This document shows, piece after piece, positions 63,167-64,000 of a stretch of 64,000 bases of DNA. The notes beneath the pieces were generated by a model that saw only the letters and a program-made list of their open reading frames with translations, was not told where the DNA came from and searched no databases. The DNA is from Celeribacter baekdonensis B30. Lineage in GTDB: Bacteria; Pseudomonadota; Alphaproteobacteria; Rhodobacterales; Rhodobacteraceae. The translations under genes were made by a program, and so were the position numbers. The DNA is taken from contig NZ_AMRK01000003.1 in assembly GCF_000299875.1 (NCBI RefSeq), forward strand, positions 372,001 through 436,000, read 5' to 3'. Positions within the stretch are counted from its first letter, which is position 1. The number at the start of each line of letters is the position of its first letter.

Positions 63167-63802
63167 TTAACGGTCCATCGCGCCCTTGCCTGCCAATATT
63201 TTATCACGGAATTTCTCTATCCGGGCCATCCGGGTCGCGGATTGCTTTGCCTGATTGAGGTTGAACATATAGCTTTTCTGCCGGCCTGGTGTCAGTGCAT
63301 GAAACGCCTCGGCCAGCTCAGGATCGGCATCCAGCGCCTCGGTCAGTTCATCCGGCATGTCGATCTCGCGGTCTACTTTAGGTGGTTTCGTGCCTGCCTC
63401 GGCATGAACCATCAACTGCCTCAGATAGGCTCGTATCACCGGCTCCATGGCGCGAACCTGCGCGACATCGCTAAAGCGGATCATTCCCGGCGTTTGGCTG
63501 TTCGGTCCCTGCCGCTCCAGCACGCCTTCGGTGTCTGCCAATAAGCCGGGGTTCATGAAGCTCAGCCTGAAGTCGCCCCTAAATGCGGTTAAAATTGCGA
63601 TGTTGCGGCCAGCATGCATATAGGTGGGATGCGCCCATTTCACGGTTTCTTTCAGTCCCACATCGCGGCAAATGTGGCGCAGATCATTCAGCCCGTCGAT
63701 CCATAACCGGATCGAACACTCCGGTGTCGCGAAACGGTCGCATCGACCACATCCCTTGGTAAAGAAATCATCCGCGTCGGCAATCATCGCCATGGCCGCC
63801 AT
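63167..63802 (-). CDS. YdeI/OmpD-associated family protein with DUF1801-like domain
   Basis: The 211-residue protein has a DUF1801-type N-terminal half (VKWAHPTYMHAGRNIAILTAFRGDFRLSFMNPGLL) and a C-terminal bacteriocin-protection YdeI segment (LAEAFHALTPGRQKSYMFNLNQAKQSATRMARIEKF). Function is poorly understood. Three Met codons within the first six residues could be the start. It is convergent with the YeeE-like gene across 130 bases without a clear terminator. Confidence 0.8.
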   Translation of the reverse strand: MAAMAMIADADDFFTKGCGRCDRFATPECSIRLWIDGLNDLRHICRDVGLKETVKWAHPTYMHAGRNIAILTAFRGDFRLSFMNPGLLADTEGVLERQGPNSQTPGMIRFSDVAQVRAMEPVIRAYLRQLMVHAEAGTKPPKVDREIDMPDELTEALDADPELAEAFHALTPGRQKSYMFNLNQAKQSATRMARIEKFRDKILAGKGAMDR

Positions 63803-64000
63803 CCTTGTCGTACCCGAGCCACCCTATAGTAGAATGACCTCATGATAACCCTATCCTGAAACCTAAGACAATCACAGCCGAAGCGCAGGTTTGAGTGCTT
63901 CGCACCAATTCTCACGTCGCGCTGGATTAACCAAAATGACTCAAAGCCATCGTATGTTATGCACCAAACAAATGGTCGCTTTTCCTCTTCCGCATGTACT
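63803..64000. other. Right-end noncoding stretch
   Basis: I see no gene, operator or terminator in these 198 bases. The stretch is richer in A+T than the coding DNA and probably contains the promoter of the YdeI-like gene and of a gene beyond the window. Confidence 0.4.

Noticed and set aside
1-64000. tRNA, rRNA, CRISPR arrays, insertion sequences, attachment sites
   Set aside because: I looked for cloverleaf ends, regularly spaced repeats, transposase genes and long terminal inverted repeats and found none.

Overview
The window reads as chromosomal DNA of a marine Rhodobacteraceae (Roseobacter-group alphaproteobacterium). The evidence is the gene order trpC-moaC-moeA-lexA-comEC-gltX-gltA, a GAAC-N7-GAAC SOS operator in front of lexA, a complete sox thiosulfate-oxidation cluster, a DctB/DctD-TRAP locus, and a gene-transfer-agent (GTA) type endolysin/holin pair. 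Coding density is high. I see no insertion sequence, prophage structural genes, CRISPR array, rRNA or tRNA.

Layout. 1-4952: the end of a carboxymuconolactone-decarboxylase-like gene, a secreted trypsin-like protease, a YibQ-type deacetylase-like protein, and trpG-trpD. 4984-14042: a C4-dicarboxylate TRAP locus (dctM, dctQ, two tandem dctP, dctD, dctB) and a cytochrome P450, lying between trpD and trpC. 14094-23043: trpC, moaC, moeA, lexA, comEC, gltX, gltA. 23130-25520: a MarR-controlled divergent pair, an enoyl-CoA hydratase-family gene and a DUF2087 protein. 25753-31867 (minus strand): argC-ccmE, then an endolysin, a 3TM holin, two tiny overlapping genes and a membrane protein, a strong terminator, then ccmF-ccmH. 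31991-34964: murI, an acyltransferase and a LysR regulator. 35060-35176: a probable small RNA gene. 35421-42645: purL, a Cys-rich protein, bolA-grxD, a MliC-like inhibitor, zapA with an upstream coiled-coil partner, and transketolase. 42754-50923: an FMN reductase, two gap genes and several small genes with shared palindromic operators, marC, coaD, a CBS protein, and a LysR/mmsA divergent pair. 51107-52440: DUF2892, a Crp/Fnr regulator and a DUF302 protein. 52518-63037: the sox locus (soxVW and soxXYZABCD on minus; soxS, a GlcG-like gene, soxR and a YeeE/YedE transporter on plus). 63167-63802: a YdeI-like protein.

How the parts work together. The sox region encodes a periplasmic thiosulfate-oxidising complex with its reductant supply (SoxV, SoxW, SoxS), a thiol-sensing ArsR repressor and a probable sulfur-compound transporter. 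Two gap genes with different cofactor-pocket residues, a 47-residue protein and a DUF1127-like protein all carry TGTTAGCGCTAACA-like operators upstream, which suggests one carbon-flux regulator. The ccm locus is interrupted by a lysis cassette of the kind used to release gene transfer agents. The least described items are the two tiny genes of that cassette with a hairpin beside the endolysin ribosome-binding site, the small RNA upstream of purL, and a DctD homologue that has lost the Walker A lysine and the sigma-54 contact loop.
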